Shown here: positions 63,906 through 64,000 of the stretch, piece by piece
How positions within the stretch are numbered: position 1 is the stretch's first letter
How the letters are laid out: each line of letters opens with the position of its first letter
NCBI RefSeq assembly: GCF_000817735.3
Contig: NZ_JTJC03000010.1
Span: 1-64,000, forward strand
DNA length: 64,000 nucleotides
Reading direction: 5' to 3'
Source of the DNA: Scytonema millei VB511283
Lineage (GTDB): Bacteria; Cyanobacteriota; Cyanobacteriia; Cyanobacteriales; Chroococcidiopsidaceae
Translations under genes and position numbers: made by a program
Notes under the pieces: model-generated
Told to the model about the DNA's origin: nothing
Databases searched by the model: none
What the model saw: the letters and a program-made list of their open reading frames with translations, nothing else

Positions 63906-64000
63906 ATGAAATCAATCATGATCGTGGGAACGACATCCCATGCTGGAAAATCAACGATCGCAGCTGCAATTTGTCGCATTTTAGCCAAACGTGGCTGGCG
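63906..64000 (+). CDS. cobQ: cobyric acid synthase, N-terminal fragment (runs off window)
   Basis: Only the first 31 complete codons are inside the window. They read MKSIMIVGTTSHAGKSTIAA, then ICRILAKRGW, the P-loop N-terminus of CobQ/CbiP, the enzyme that amidates the corrin ring in late B12 synthesis. The exact combination VGTTSHAGKS followed by CRILAKRGW is characteristic of that enzyme. The rest lies to the right of the window. Together with the B12 riboswitch and cobW it shows that the organism makes or finishes B12. Confidence 0.85.
   Translation, partial: MKSIMIVGTTSHAGKSTIAAAICRILAKRGW

Overview
The window is chromosomal DNA of a cyanobacterium. The evidence is the very high density of the HIP1 octamer GCGATCGC, the oxygenic-photosynthesis genes (chlM for chlorophyll synthesis, petE for plastocyanin, a carotenoid-binding OCP-N-like protein), a phytochrome with an Rcp-type response regulator, a PanC-Cmk fusion, a natFGH-bgtA type amino-acid transporter, and several small proteins known only from cyanobacteria. 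Many short tandem heptamer-type repeats and dispersed palindromes suggest a large, repeat-rich genome of the Chroococcidiopsis or Nostocales kind. That placement is inference from general features, not from a marker gene. No insertion sequence, prophage, rRNA operon or CRISPR array is visible.

Layout. 0-9 kb: GHL10 glycosidase-like protein, PAP phosphatase, a JAMM protease beside a MoeB-rhodanese protein, metK, an aldehyde dehydrogenase and a receiver-histidine kinase. 9-11 kb: ureC and ureB, without ureA beside them. 11-17 kb: a 1974-residue kinase-ATPase-GAF-GGDEF-EAL signalling protein. 17-22 kb: M42 peptidase and SGNH esterase bracketed by inverted composite repeats, a two-gene ABC-2 exporter and tRNA-Pro(CGG). 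22-27 kb: two different ammonium transporters, then purE. 27-33 kb: nagA, chlM, a DUF423 protein, a helical carotenoid protein, an MMSDH-family dehydrogenase and petE. 33-40 kb: aspartic protease, panC-cmk, rlpA, purM and an MFS transporter. 40-45 kb: ABC exporter, then a cobalamin riboswitch controlling hupE, two tiny genes and a CobW GTPase. 45-50 kb: a biliverdin-type phytochrome, an Rcp-like regulator and a hybrid kinase. 50-56 kb: ribokinase and the natFGH-bgtA cluster. 56-64 kb: YdcF protein, UvsE, membrane proteins, a ZIP transporter, a CsgG-like protein, an Npun_F0494-type protein and the first 95 bases of cobQ.

How the genes work together. Nitrogen acquisition is prominent: urease subunits, two Amt proteins and an amino-acid ABC importer, with one exact NtcA-type site upstream of an amt gene. 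A second theme is cobalt and B12: riboswitch, HupE, CobW and, 18 kb away, cobQ. A third is light and second-messenger signalling.

The most unusual aspect is the behaviour of the short repeats. They lie between genes, but also sit in frame inside conserved enzymes (PanC-Cmk, ribokinase, a histidine-kinase ATPase domain, the giant kinase-ATPase), supply gene ends or starts (nagA, the EAL gene, bgtA), and occupy the variable arm of the cobalamin riboswitch. I found no wholly new gene system that can be proven from sequence alone. The strongest candidates for a second look are the repeat invasion, the two unknown genes in the B12 operon, and the coupled pair of unknown genes near 40 kb.
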